A stretch of 64,000 bases of DNA from Euptelea pleiosperma (lineage: Eukaryota; Streptophyta; Magnoliopsida; Ranunculales; Eupteleaceae), in NCBI GenBank assembly GCA_035048495.1, contig JASUTR010000107.1, forward strand, positions 1-64,000. Direction: 5' to 3'. The position numbers and the translations under genes were made by a program. The notes below the pieces were generated by a model. The model saw only the letters and a program-made list of their open reading frames with translations. It made no database searches and was not told where the DNA came from. Shown here piece by piece: positions 11,811 through 22,097 of the stretch. The stretch's first letter is position 1; the number at the start of each line of letters is the position of its first letter.

Positions 11811-11863
11811 GATCCAACGGTCCGATTGAAGATCCAACGGTCCGATGGAAGATCCAACGGTCA
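11811..11863. repeat. Three 20-bp tandem repeats (GATCCAACGGTC core)
   Basis: Copies of GATCCAACGGTC begin at 11811, 11831 and 11851, spaced exactly 20 bp. They lie in the U3-like part of the LTR-like block, about 360 bp upstream (minus strand) of the TATA-like box. Short promoter-upstream repeats are common in LTRs. Confidence 0.85.
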
Positions 11864-12513
11864 GAAAGCTAAGGGAGATGAGATAGAGCTGATAGGCAGG
11901 AGTTCTGGGGTTAGGTCAGTAGATTCGAGGATCGAGAGATGAAGAGAGAGAGAGAATAAGGAGAGATGAGAGAAAAAGTATCAAAAAAAATGGAAAAAAG
12001 CACTGGCGGAGGGTCTGGAACCCTGTTCTTCACTGTGACCATCCTCACGCTTCTCCAGTAGAGTCGACCATCATTCTTTGCTGACTCATGTGGCTTTAAA
12101 CGCTTTGGTCCGTCTCTTGGTCATTGGCTCTCCTACTCTCTTCTTTCTTTGGGCCGACTTTTTGGTCCTCTTATTCAGCCCATATTTGGCCCATATCTTC
12201 TAGTTATAGCATGTGGGCTTGTTAAGCTTTGATAATGGGCTTTCATGATCGATTTGGGCCCACAAGTCTCGAAAATCGTCCCATCGGGGTGTCCTGCGAC
12301 AGAAGAAGCGCGTAATCAGAACGGCTTAATATTTAGACTTCCGAAAATGTGTTTAATGCATGCAAATATACCATTTCGTCCAGAAAAGTGTGTTTTACGC
12401 AATGAGATAGACTCTTACGTAGAAAAGTGGATAATTAGAGCAGTTTTACGTAGGAGAGTGCGATAACGCTAACAGGATAAGTGCTTAAAATAAGCACTTT
12501 TGAGCGAATATCA

Positions 12514-13434
12514 GGTAACCTTCTAAAATAATTTTTAAACCTCAACCCACTGCGATCTAACCTATGTTGCACAAATACGGTTTGAATGCGGGTAGGGAGC
12601 GAAATCTCACTTAGTAGGAATTGAGCCCAAAGCCATGAAGAATACCCCTCCCTATTGCAAAGGAGACCCCGTGGTGTGCCCACAGGTCGGTAAGATCTCT
12701 AGGGCTTATTTCTATCCAGTTCGTTCCATTGTCACATTGTTTGACTCAATATAAGAGTCTTTAGATTATCAACACTCCTTACCTACTCCTGGGTTCCTTA
12801 CTGATGAGGAATCCCGCAGACGGATCTCATCGATCCAGTTTCTAAAGATTGATGATTCTCTCGGTCTCAATGTGCTTCATCTTAATTGGGGGTGTTTACT
12901 AAGATCATCCTCGTTACACAATGTGTTTGCGGCTCTGCTAAGTCAAATCTTCTCATGGCTTCTTGTACTTTGTTTTATACGTTTTGGGGTTAGTATTTCA
13001 TCAAACACTTTGACGCGCATGTGTCCCAAAGTCAACAAGTTGATATTTTGATGGGTCTAGCGCAACAAATGGAACAGTTACAAATGTTTACGCTTGATAT
13101 GAGGCGTGAAAGATTAAAAAAAATCAATTCCAAAGGAATAATAATGTATCTAATGAGGACATTAAAGATTAAAAAATGAAAGAGAGATCAATTTCACATA
13201 GAGTTGACAAATTTCCTAAATACAGAAACACACTTCAAAAGATTGCCATAGGATAGTTTGTTGCTTAGAAACCATAGGAGAGAGTGTATTATTTCGAGTA
13301 ATCAAATTCTTTGAAGGTAGTTTTAAATCGTTTCAAACGATCACAACGGCAAACATTTGTAATTGTTTAAACTTGTCCATTTGCAACGGTCCCAAAACGC
13401 TGTTAAATTTGCAATAGTCCAAGTTGCTAAAACT
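12514..13434. other. Unassigned stretch before the palindromic array
   Basis: No intact gene. Around 13025-13110 the plus strand reads SQQVDILMGLAQQMEQLQMF with later stops, which could be a retroelement gag remnant but is too short to call. Counterparts are 35381-36301 and 58197-59117. Confidence 0.4.
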
Positions 13435-13661
13435 GCAGCGGTTCAAAACCGTTGCTAAAATTGCAGCGGTTCAAAACCGTTGCTACGGTTCAAAACCGTT
13501 GCTAAATTGCAACGGTTCAAAACCGTTGCTAAATTGCAACGGTTCAAAACCGTTGCTAAAATTGCAGCGGTTCAAAACCGTTGCTAAAATTGCAACGGTT
13601 CAAAACCGTTGCTAGCAGACCAAAACCGTTGCTAAATGGGCAACGGTTCAAAACTGATGCT
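13435..13661. repeat. Palindromic AACGGTT VNTR, copy 1 (7 core units)
   Basis: Tandem monomers of about 27-28 bp. Each contains arms GCAACGGTT and AACCGTTGC (or GCAGCGGTT) around CAA, followed by TAAATT or TAAAATT. Seven units share the core CGGTTCAAAACCGTTGCT; two degenerate units follow. Each palindrome can form a 9-bp stem. AACGGTT matches the core of plant Myb sites, including the MSA element bound by three-repeat Mybs; that functional link is inference. The short Asn/Gly/Ser/Lys-rich open frames here are repeat artefacts. Confidence 0.92.
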
Positions 13662-14112
13662 AACATTGCAGCTGCTATTAAATTTTCAACGGTCCAAAAT
13701 CGATGCTAAATTTGCATAAAATAGACAATCAACATTGCCGAAAAAGAACAAATGATGCAATACGATTTATCCTACAAAAATCGTTTAAGAGATGTTAAGA
13801 ATGTTATTACTATTTTGGATATGAAGCTGGCCATTTTCTAATAAATTTTATACCAATCTATGTGAACTTATAAAAAAAATACCAAAAACAATGCTACGCA
13901 TGCATCTTAATTTTTAGCCTACGCCTAAATCAATGAATGGACAATAGGACATTTTGGTCCCTTGTTTGGTGGATATTAGACTCCTATTTTTTTACTTTTG
14001 TTTTAGCAAGATCATCACCCTAATTCTTCAAAACATAAGATTTCACCTATCTAAAATTTTGATCGTTTGAAGGAAAAGCATTTGAATTCTTGGCAAGGAT
14101 AAAACCCATGAC
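13662..14112. other. Non-coding spacer between VNTR and CACTA terminus
   Basis: AT-rich. It holds two more degenerate repeat units near 13687-13712 and no coding signal. Counterparts are 36482-36932 and 59368-59818. Confidence 0.5.
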
Positions 14113-14370
14113 CACTACAACAAAAAGCTTAATTTGCAACATCCAATTTTTGTACTTTGCAACGGTTTTGAGCTGTTCCACAATTTGACAACGGTTCAAA
14201 ACCGTTTCAAACATTTATAACCGTTTCAATAATTCATGTACAAAGTTCGTACATGTGTTGGTTTTTGACACCATTCTTATCCGTTTTAAAATATCACAGG
14301 AACCGTTTCTTAATCTTAGAAACAGTTCAAAACTGCATTGAAATTGTGATACATTTGTGGACAACGGTTT
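14113..14370 (+). mobile_element. CACTA-type transposon terminus with sub-terminal repeats, copy 1
   Basis: It begins CACTACAACAAAAAGC, typical of CACTA (En/Spm-like) terminal inverted repeats, followed by GCAACGGTTTTGAG, ACAACGGTTCAAAACCG, CAACGGTTTGAAACCG and degenerate forms. These are the dense sub-terminal motifs expected of transposase binding regions. No matching inverted end (...TAGTG with the same array) was found nearby. Confidence 0.65.
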
Positions 14371-14430
14371 GAAACCGTTTCGAATGAGTAAGTAAAAGTA
14401 AAAAAAAATGGCGCAAACATTTCCCGTGCT

Positions 14431-14528
14431 TATATACCTTTTATTACCCTTATTCACCTTTTATCTCTTATGCTTCATTTATCGATCTCTCCCCTCTTGT
14501 TCTCAAAAACCTTGAAAAACCCTAACCC
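14431..14528 (+). promoter_or_regulatory. Promoter-like block: TATA box, pyrimidine patches, telo-box (copy 1)
   Basis: TATATA lies at 14431-14436, then C/T-rich patches at 14486-14507, then AAAACCCTAACCC (telo-box) at 14516-14528, then an ATG at 14616. Telo-boxes and Y-patches are typical of plant core promoters and 5' leaders. Counterparts are 37251-37348 and 60137-60234. Confidence 0.45.
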
Positions 14529-14615
14529 TGCATTCTCCCCTCACCAGCCCTACTCAAAGCATCAACGTCCCTCCCTTAGATTTCTCTCAATCCTCCTCAC
14601 TACTACCATCCAAAA

Positions 14616-14783
14616 ATGACGAACCCTAATCTCTCCTCTCTGTGTTGCCATTGTCATCGCTCCACGCTATATATTGTTGTTGACATTGTGCTGCACTCAT
14701 TGTTCAAGCTCAGCCACCCCACAAGAGTTGTTCGATTCTTCCTCTCAGGTATTGCCTTTGTCTCAGTGGAAATCTTTTGTTAG
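14616..14783 (+). CDS. Unrecognised 55-codon ORF or first exon, copy 1
   Basis: ATG in the context AAAAATGAC opens MTNPNLSSLCCHCHRSTLYI, continues through VVRFFLSGIAFVSVEIFC and stops at TAG 14781-14783. CTCTCAG|GTATTG at about 14748 could be a splice donor, making this a first exon with no identifiable continuation. It sits about 180 nt downstream of a TATA box and just inside a CACTA-type terminus, so it may be an element-borne gene start. I do not recognise the protein, and a chance ORF is possible. Confidence 0.3.
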   Translation: MTNPNLSSLCCHCHRSTLYIVVDIVLHSLFKLSHPTRVVRFFLSGIAFVSVEIFC

Positions 14784-16925
14784 TGTTTTGACAGTGGTCT
14801 GAGATTAGGGTCAAAGATTAAAGTTGGGATTTGGGGGGTAACAATGCTTGAATGTCACGGCTAGAAATTCATGCACCAATAGACCCTAAAGAGGGTGAAT
14901 CAAGCATTAACTGTGGGAATCAAGCATATATTACTTTGTGTGCTCAGATCCAAAGGTTTACATTGGTCTGTGATTTGAGGATAAGATTAAAGGTGGGATT
15001 TTGGGTCTAAGATTAGAATGTTGCAGATTACGTCAAGAAGGGGTTATCATCTGTTGCATTGGAGTTTGTTGTTTCAATTAGGGTTTCATTTTGTTTGCTT
15101 TGTTGGTAGATTTTCTAGTATTTTTTTTACCTTTTTCTGTTTTCTTTGGTAGGGTTTTGTTTTCTATTGTAGTGGTTTTGTATATCTGATTTTCCATGAA
15201 TTTTTAATGACTTTTGTGCTTGATCTATATCAATTCAGATATTAGAGTTGGTTTCCAAGAGATTTTGGTGGATTAGATGTGATTAACATAGTTTCTATAG
15301 CTCACAAATCTGTTTTAATTTGCTGATTTGATCGTAGATATCTAACATAGTTTTTATACCTCACAAATTTCTTCCATTATTGAGGTCTTTATTTTGTCCT
15401 TCTTGACCATATCGTATCTTATTTCTACTTACTGTTTTTTAGTTTGGTTCTATCAAGTAATTCTGTAGCTACCAGATTTGTCAAATCACTTTGAAAGTCA
15501 TTCACTAGGTTAGGGAAAACAAGGTTGATGTTTGAGGAGCTGTTGAGCTCTAGCTTTTCTTTTATCCATTTTACTTGATGTTTAAGGAGTTGTTGAGGTT
15601 ATTGATACCTTTATCTTCTGGGTTAGTTGAGTTTGTAGGGAAGCAAATACCTCAAGCCAATTTTTGTTGCATTTTATAATTTTATTTCTTTTCTATGTGT
15701 GTAACTTGGGTCTCCAAAGTTCATTATTGTGGTTAACTGGCAAATTCGGTAAGGTGCTAATTTGATTCCAAGTTTTGTCAAGATGCATGATTCTGTATCA
15801 CAAAACCATAGCAGTTAGAAACGTTGTATCCATGTTTCTTAATTTTTCTTCCATATGCCTTAATATTGTACCCTTACATGCCCATTAATTGATTATTTAA
15901 TGCTTTTTCTTTTCCTATTACTGAAGTGTCCCTCTTCTATAAAACCTTGGTTTATATTTGTTATAGAAATGTTTATCACTGTTTCTTCCATATGTTCTTT
16001 CGATGTATGAATAATACTTGCTGACTTTAATTGTCATATCATTGGAGAGGTATGCTATATTCCTATCATTTGCTTATATTGTAATTGCATAATGAAATCC
16101 TCAAGTTCTTTCCTAGAGAAGAGGAAGAACTTGAACATAGCTTTTATGATAATTACAATATTGAGCCATATTGCAACTCTGCTCATTGCTAGAAGTTTCT
16201 TGTTGTGATTGTTTAGATGGCTTAAGACATGGGGTTTTAGGGTACATCAATCTGGATCTTTAATATTTCATTTTTCCCTCAATAATGTGAAACTTTGTAA
16301 TTGTTTACAAAAGAGATTTGGCCTAGATTTGCTCAAAATGGTTTGCTTCTAATGTAGTTGTAATATAATGTCAACTCAAAAGGATGTCCTTTAGTAGAGT
16401 TAGGTAAAAGAGAATGTTGCTACTAATGAAAAGAATTTGGATGATGCTTGACTTTGCACGATATGCTACCTGTGTGTTTTTTCAGTTTCCCGTAAAAGTT
16501 TGTTTTTCTTCCATTGTCTTGTTTATAGGCAGGAAGGAGTTAGTATTTCCTTTTACCACTTGGCTACTTCCTTAGTGTAAGACTTAGTGGAAGTTTGGTT
16601 GAAGGGTTTGACTATGTCTAAATACTTAATGTTTTTTACTTTACTTTTTGAAGCTTAATTAGCTTCTTCAGGTATGATATTATATATATTCGCATTAGTT
16701 CATCATTTTTTATAACTATTGACAAACAGACAGGTGAATAAAATAAATCAAAAGAAATAGAGGAAGTGCATGGAATTCTAGGTCCAATACCTGGGAAGTG
16801 AAATAAATGTATATACTATGTACACTAAATGATTTTTTAATGATCCAAACATAAAAATGTTGTTAGTTATAATGTTCTATACTTGCCAACGAAATTAAGA
16901 TGAGCAATAGAACTTGTAGGAGTAA

Positions 16926-16961
<36 letters not shown>

Positions 16962-18357
16962 AGTCCATAGAGGAACACTTGCTATATTGTTAATCTATTA
17001 TGGGAGTACCTATTGTATTGCTAATGAAAATGTTTCCTTTATCACAGACTGCAACAAGGCCTAGTCTTTTTCATGTCCAACTCTATTTGTTTTATTAATT
17101 TATTTTGTAAGCACTAGGCTAACTCTGTTGGTATGTGCTTCATAGCATACACTGAAATTGGATATATTGAGCCTTGTTGGAGAGACTACAAACAATCTAT
17201 AACTCAGGTTGCCACCTGTAGTCTTCATATTAAGCAAATTTCACCCATTAAAACCTCTTAATGTACAGTGTTTTTAAAATGTGATGTTGCTGGTTCCTTG
17301 TTCATCTCTATAGGAACCCCTTTAAATGTTGTGCTCAAGATTTTTTATCCTTCGAACCGTACAATGCATGCATAAATGGAATTTAATGCTTGGTTAATTC
17401 TTAAAGCATTTAATGCTTGGGAAGGAAAGGAAAAGCAAGACACAAAGTATGTCAGAATGGTACAAAGTGATGTCTTTAATTAGTGCCATTCTGCCTACTT
17501 GAGACAAAGTTCAGATTGTCCACCTAGATCCTATATGATATTCTCCGGATGATGGATTAAAGTGTAATATTTATGATGACGATGTAAACAATCAAAGTGT
17601 CATCATCATATACGCAAAGATTTTGGAAATCTGAGGTTATCACAGAACTATGATTCTATTTAATTCTAAAGGTGTCCCTGGATCCTATTTGTACTTCTGT
17701 TCCCGTCTCCATTCCCAATAGAAGCAGTTTCCTAGCTACTCAAACTTGCAGTATATTACCATATTGTTTGTTTGTATTTTTAGTTACATTCTAAACCTAG
17801 TCGTGAATCAGAGGTGCTGAAACAGGTGCAAGAAACTTCAAACTTGTCCTTTACCTAGCAGAGCATATCTCCCTTGCTTCTAAGTAACCTAGATGCATTT
17901 CTGAACATTTTGTAGCTTTGCTATATGGCAAAAATATCTTTACTTGCTATAGCTTTTGTGTGGTCATGTAGGAAATCGTATGCATGTCCATAAAAAATGA
18001 ATGCATATGATTTAACTTAATAGATAATTGATGAATCAGAGGAATTAATTAGTTCTCTTTTTCTAGAACTTAATTTTATGGTAAGTAGATATGTTTTAGC
18101 ACATTAATGTATGGAAATGTTAAATGTTAGGCATATGTAATAATTTTTTGCTTCCCTTGTATTTTTTCATCTTTCTTTAATAAATTTTCTTTTGTTATCA
18201 GTCATATCTAGCATTGTAGCTTTATGTTTGCTCGTTTTGGGTTTAGTTCTCTCTTCGTTTATATCTTGTTTAGTAGAATTTAGGGTTTTTAATTTCTTTC
18301 TAGATGATTCCTCTGTTTTAATTTATATTCAAGTAATAATTATATTATTCATCAACC
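14784..18357. other. Long AT-rich non-coding block
   Basis: About 3.6 kb with no coding region I can support on either strand, rich in T-runs and resembling intron or element interior. It contains the AT microsatellite at 16929-16958. Counterparts are 37604-41173 and 60490-64000 (cut). Near 18358 the sequence TGTAACATCCCTGACC resembles an LTR start, but nothing confirms it. Confidence 0.5.
16929..16958. repeat. (AT)15 microsatellite, copy 1
   Basis: Pure AT dinucleotide run of 30 bp. Confidence 0.95.
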
Positions 18358-18546
18358 TGTAACATCCCTGACCCCGCTCTGCTATACCCATGGTATAGTG
18401 AATGAAGGGTCCTTGTGGTCTATCCTCTTCCTTCTTCTTCTTTTATCTTCCTTTTTCTTTTTCTTTTTTCTTTGTTTTTCTTTTCTGTATTTTTTTTTTG
18501 ATAAAGAGAAGACGGAGAAACGAGATCAATGGAGATTGTGGAGGGA

Positions 18547-19190
18547 CACTACACCAAAATTGCCTATTTGCAACGGTTCTGGACCGTTGTGAAACTAATT
18601 TGAAACGGCTTAAAACCGTTGCAAAAAGTGGCATTTCAAATTAAATTGCAACGGCTCAAACCCGTTTCATTCTGAATTCCACATGGGAATAAACATTTTT
18701 GCAACGGTTTTGAACCGTTTCAAGTCTTGAAACGGTTCAAAACCGTTGCAAAATATAAAATAGAAACGGTTTAAAACCGTTGCAAAATATAAAATAGAAA
18801 CGGTTTTAAACTGTTGCGGTATTTACATTGCAACGGTTTTGAACCATTTCTATTAGCAACGGCTCAAAACCGTCTCAAAATGTAATTATGGAACGGTTTT
18901 GAACCGTTTTAAACCATGTTTCGTCACAGTTATAAATCATTTAAAATTAAGAAACGGTGCGAAACCATTGCAAATGATTGTAATGCAATGGTTGTAAACC
19001 GTTTCTGACTTATGGTTTGTCACAATTATGAATTATTTAAAACTAAGCAACGGTTCTAAACCGTTGCAAAATATGATTCTGCAATGTTTTGAAAATTTGT
19101 GAAACGGTTTTGATCCGTTTCAACTGTGAAATTTGAAGCGGTTGATATTGTTGAAACGGTTTTGAACCGTTGCAAACGGAAAGAAATTGC
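18547..19190 (+). mobile_element. Second CACTA-type terminus with long sub-terminal array, copy 1
   Basis: It begins CACTACACCAAAATTGCC and is followed by many palindromic or near-palindromic motifs: GCAACGGTTCTGGACCGTTG, GAAACGGCTTAAAACCGTTG, GCAACGGTTTTGAACCG and others, spaced roughly 30-60 bp. It has the same orientation and motif family as the terminus at 14113. The opposite inverted end is not seen. It may be half of a truncated element or one of two nested ones. Confidence 0.68.
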
Positions 19191-19963
19191 AAAAAAAAAT
19201 TATGCCTTATAAATGGCAATGTTGATGGTTGACCTGGTATAATTAACAATAGTTAAGTAATAGTCTTTTCCGGACAGATAAGGTATTTAAGGCGAAAGTG
19301 AAATAGGAAATGGGAACTTGGAAGATCATCCAAGCTATAAAAAAGCCACAAATAATTAGGCTTCAACAAAATTTGGACAGATCTCAAACTAAGATATCTA
19401 AACATGTAATAACAAGTATATAACTTGTAGGAAAAGGGTGACAAGTATATAACTTGTCTGAGGGAACCATTTATGAGGACTAGAACATTACAAAGCCCAA
19501 GAGGCTTTTGAAAGATTTAAATATACTAGTGGGTGGCTTGTGCCCACGGCAGTCCCCGACAAAGAGTCCGAAACTTGCAAACAAATGAACCCACAATGTG
19601 AACAACTGAACCCACCATTCAATAGGCAAATTCGTAATCTGTGTAAATTGGAGGGTGATCGCCGAACAAATACATATCATTCACTACCTAGGTGCACATG
19701 TAGGGGCTAGAAGTTTGAAATCTACCATTCATTGGCTTCCCCAAATGACTAAAGAATCACCAAATCAGAAGTTTGAAACATCTGATCTACCACATTCACT
19801 ATCACTATTGGAATCCAATTGCAATGGTTTCTCTTGAAACTGGTATTGTTTGTGCCCACTTGCAACATGGTTTGTCAACATTGCAGATCATGCAAAGTGC
19901 TTGACAAAGTGCATGCTACCCTTGAATGTTTGGCTCATGAGTTGTCAACATTCTTAGGTATTG
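19191..19963. other. Non-coding stretch with a 17-bp direct repeat
   Basis: No gene recognised. ACAAGTATATAACTTGT, itself nearly palindromic, occurs at 19412-19428 and 19441-19457, 29 bp apart start to start. Counterpart 42007-42779. Confidence 0.5.
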
Positions 19964-20398
19964 TCATACCCAGAATTTGGCAGTTGAGCTGAAACTTGCA
20001 GCATAGAGAGGGACTAAGGTAAGGTGGGCCAATAGGTGGACCTCTTTGGTTCCATTTCCTCATCTGCCACATGATCCAAACATCCATACAGTCAGTGGTC
20101 TTTAAGAGTGTGCCACATGGATCATACCGTGGTCCGTGATGTGAGCCACATGTCACACTAATTGGTAATGGTGGATGTACATTCCTCCCTTCTCTTTTCT
20201 CCTTCCCTTCTATTTTTTTTTCTTCTTTTTCTTCTTTTCTTCTCTCTTTTTTTTTTCTTTGATCTTCTTTTTAGGAGAGGACCAGTATAGAAAGCGGCTG
20301 GGATTGGAGATGGTAGGCGGATGAAGAGGAGTTGGGAGGATGAGGGCAGTGCCTGTAAGTCGGGAGAGTTGCTGGCCAAACCGGCAACTGCCATAGAT

Positions 20399-20615
20399 GC
20401 AGGTGCCACGATCGTTACAAAGATAGACCTTAAGATTGACTACCATTAAGTTCACATTTGTTCGGGAGATGAGTGGAAAATAGTCATGCCCTTTGGATTG
20501 ACCAATGCCCCGAGTACTTTTATGAGGGTTATGACAGGTATTGAGGTCTTTCATGGGGAAGTTCCTAGTTATGTACGTCGATGATACCTTGATTTATAGC
20601 ATCTCCGAGGAAGAG
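20399..20615 (+). mobile_element. Ty3/gypsy reverse-transcriptase fragment, copy 1
   Basis: The plus strand reads GATIVTKIDLKIDYH, stop, then [20 protein letters not shown] and, after a frameshift, [20 protein letters not shown]. This matches the RT core of Ty3/gypsy polyproteins, including the YVDD catalytic box. The stop, the frameshift and a gap between DEWK and VMPFG (where the family has about a dozen residues) make it dead. The CT-rich stretch at 20180-20275 upstream may be its leader or LTR. Confidence 0.82.
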
Positions 20616-20746
20616 TTATGTAGACAAGGAAGTGTCCTGTATTCAACGGCCAGGCCGAGCTCGAGGTTGAGACTTAGGTAGAGATCGTTGGGGTGGTCAC
20701 CAACCCCCGCTGAATATCAGGGCCCCTATGACCCGATGATTGCATC

Positions 20747-21235
20747 ATGAAGACGGTTAAGATTGATGCTCTTAGCTTTGACAGTCGGCTGGACCCAAAA
20801 GTTTTCATTGTCTGGTTGTCAGATATGGACCACTATGTTGAGTTGTTCAAATTGTCTGAAAGTTGTAGATTTCGGTTTACGAAGATAAAATTTTGGTAGG
20901 ACAAGCCAAACTTTACTGAACCAAACATCGAGCGTATGTTTACGAGAAGTGGCGAGGAGCCCATTGTTCAGTGGACTAAAATGAAGGAAATCCTCAAGGA
21001 GAAGTATTTTCCTAAGAGATTTTGCGAGAGATTTTTTGATCAATGTCAATTCCTTCGCCAGGTATATATGTTTGTCGCTGACTACGTCGCAAAATTCGAC
21101 GAATACATGATGCGGTGTAACATCAGGGAAGACCCTCTCATGACCCCATCCAGGTTTCCTATGGGTCTCCGATTTGACCCTCTCATGACCCCATGGCTCA
21201 TTTCCCATGATATCCACACTTTGCAGAACGCATAG
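20747..21235 (+). mobile_element. Ty3/gypsy gag fragment, copy 1
   Basis: One frame from ATG 20747 reads VKIDALSFDSRLDPKVFIVW, LSDMDHYVELFKLSE, then TAG at 20897-20899, then EEPIVQWTKMKEILKEKYFP and FVADYVAKFDEYMMRCN. This is the gag (capsid-like) domain of plant Ty3/gypsy elements. The motif DPLMTP occurs twice near the end through a small internal duplication. It lies downstream of the RT fragment, the reverse of normal gag-pol order. Confidence 0.82.
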
Positions 21236-21259
21236 TGGAATTGGTGTGGATCCGTAGAT

Positions 21260-21482
21260 GTTCCTCAATCTAGAGAGAACCACGTAAATCTATGTTGTGG
21301 TGGTTTGCATCTTTGTCTTTTGTTTGTATATTGTTCTTTCTTTGCAACAATTTCGTGATATGTAATTCCTTTGTTTTTTGTTTTAGGGGTGTTGGCTTTA
21401 GCCTTGAGTAGGTCATCTCAACCTCCTCAACTTCTTTGTATCCTTCCCTTTCTCCTTAATAAAGTTATACTTATAAAAAAAA
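21260..21482 (+). mobile_element. LINE 3' untranslated end, copy 1
   Basis: A T-rich stretch with CTTAATAAAGTTATACTTAT and an A run, a form common at the 3' ends of plant L1-type LINEs. No coding part is retained. Confidence 0.45.
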
Positions 21483-21619
21483 TTATACTAAACTCTAAAA
21501 AATCCATAACTTAAGAGGAATGTTTATTAAAAAAAGATTTAGGAACCCCGTAAGTAAAAATGTTTTAGTTATCTCTAACTATAATAATAGGGTTTTACAA
21601 TCCCAAAACTCAAAGCTTT

Positions 21620-21826
21620 AGATTTGAAGATTTTGCGTTTCGTTGGGGTCATTTGATTTCCTAAGTGTAGGCTTGCTCGTAGGGTTGGTCTTTCGGTTTT
21701 TTTGGAGGGCTTGTGTTGCTCTATAGTTGTGCCTTTATTGCTACCTTGTCTTTGGCTGCATTTGTATAGTTTGTGGACCTTCTCAGCCCCGTTTTATTAT
21801 ATATCTTTTGCCGATAAAAAAAAAAA
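21620..21826 (+). mobile_element. LINE 3' end related to the intronic one, copy 1
   Basis: The stretch resembles 2716-2911: both run TTTAGATTTGA(A/G)GATTTTG, then TTTCG(T/G)TGGG and a T/G-rich tail ending in an A run (here 21817-21827). The two are therefore from one LINE family. Confidence 0.55.
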
Positions 21827-22097
21827 CTAAAAAATAAAAATAAAAAATACATCACACCTATACAATATCTTAAAACGCTTTAGTTAAAAAAACTCTAGTT
21901 CTAACTACAATAATAGGGTTATACTCAGAACCTAAAATTTTGAAAAATAAATCAGAAAATACCAACATACCCATCAGTGAAAAAAAACTAATTCTAAAAA
22001 TCCATAATAGAAACATTTTATCACAAATAAAATAGGAAAAACCCATAAATAAAAAGTTAGATTTTTAAAAAAAAAAAAAAGATCATCATTACGTCGT

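Larger units (their letters stand above)
9683..12513 (-). mobile_element. Copy-1-only 2.83-kb block, LTR-like on the minus strand
   Basis: Copies 2 and 3 join the equivalents of 9682 and 12514 directly (35380/35381 and 58196/58197), with one base of microhomology. Read on the minus strand, the block begins TGATATTCGCTCAAAAGTGC, which looks like a plant Ty3/gypsy LTR 5' end. A TATA-like TTTATAAG follows about 1.06 kb in (plus 11446-11453), then a long CT-rich leader-like stretch, then AATAAA near plus 10004-10009. That order resembles U3-R-U5. No flanking target-site duplication, primer-binding site or internal coding domain is seen. Base composition is more GC-rich than the neighbours between about 10,200 and 11,400. 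A solo or truncated LTR, mostly deleted in copies 2 and 3, is the favoured reading. Confidence 0.55.

Noticed and set aside
9681..12513. Clean solo-LTR insertion into an empty site kept in copies 2 and 3
   Set aside because: The flanks AAAAG and GGTAA are not a target-site duplication, and copies 2 and 3 keep the TG that would belong to the element.
13424..13661. CRISPR-like array of palindromic repeats
   Set aside because: The spacers are the same short TAAATT/TAAAATT each time, there are no cas genes, and the context is plant nuclear. It is a tandem repeat of TE-related motifs.
14215..14457. 80-codon minus-strand frame
   Set aside because: It lies antisense to the CACTA-type sub-terminal region and the promoter-like block, with no recognisable domain.
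15160..15174. TAGTG as the right end of a 1.06-kb CACTA element starting at 14113
   Set aside because: CACTACAATAGAAAA on the minus strand is suggestive, but it lacks sub-terminal repeats, and the 3-bp flanks (GAC and GTT) do not match.
20158..20554. Minus-strand Lys/Arg-rich frames of 83 and 114 codons
   Set aside because: They are antisense to a CT-rich stretch and the Ty3/gypsy RT fragment.
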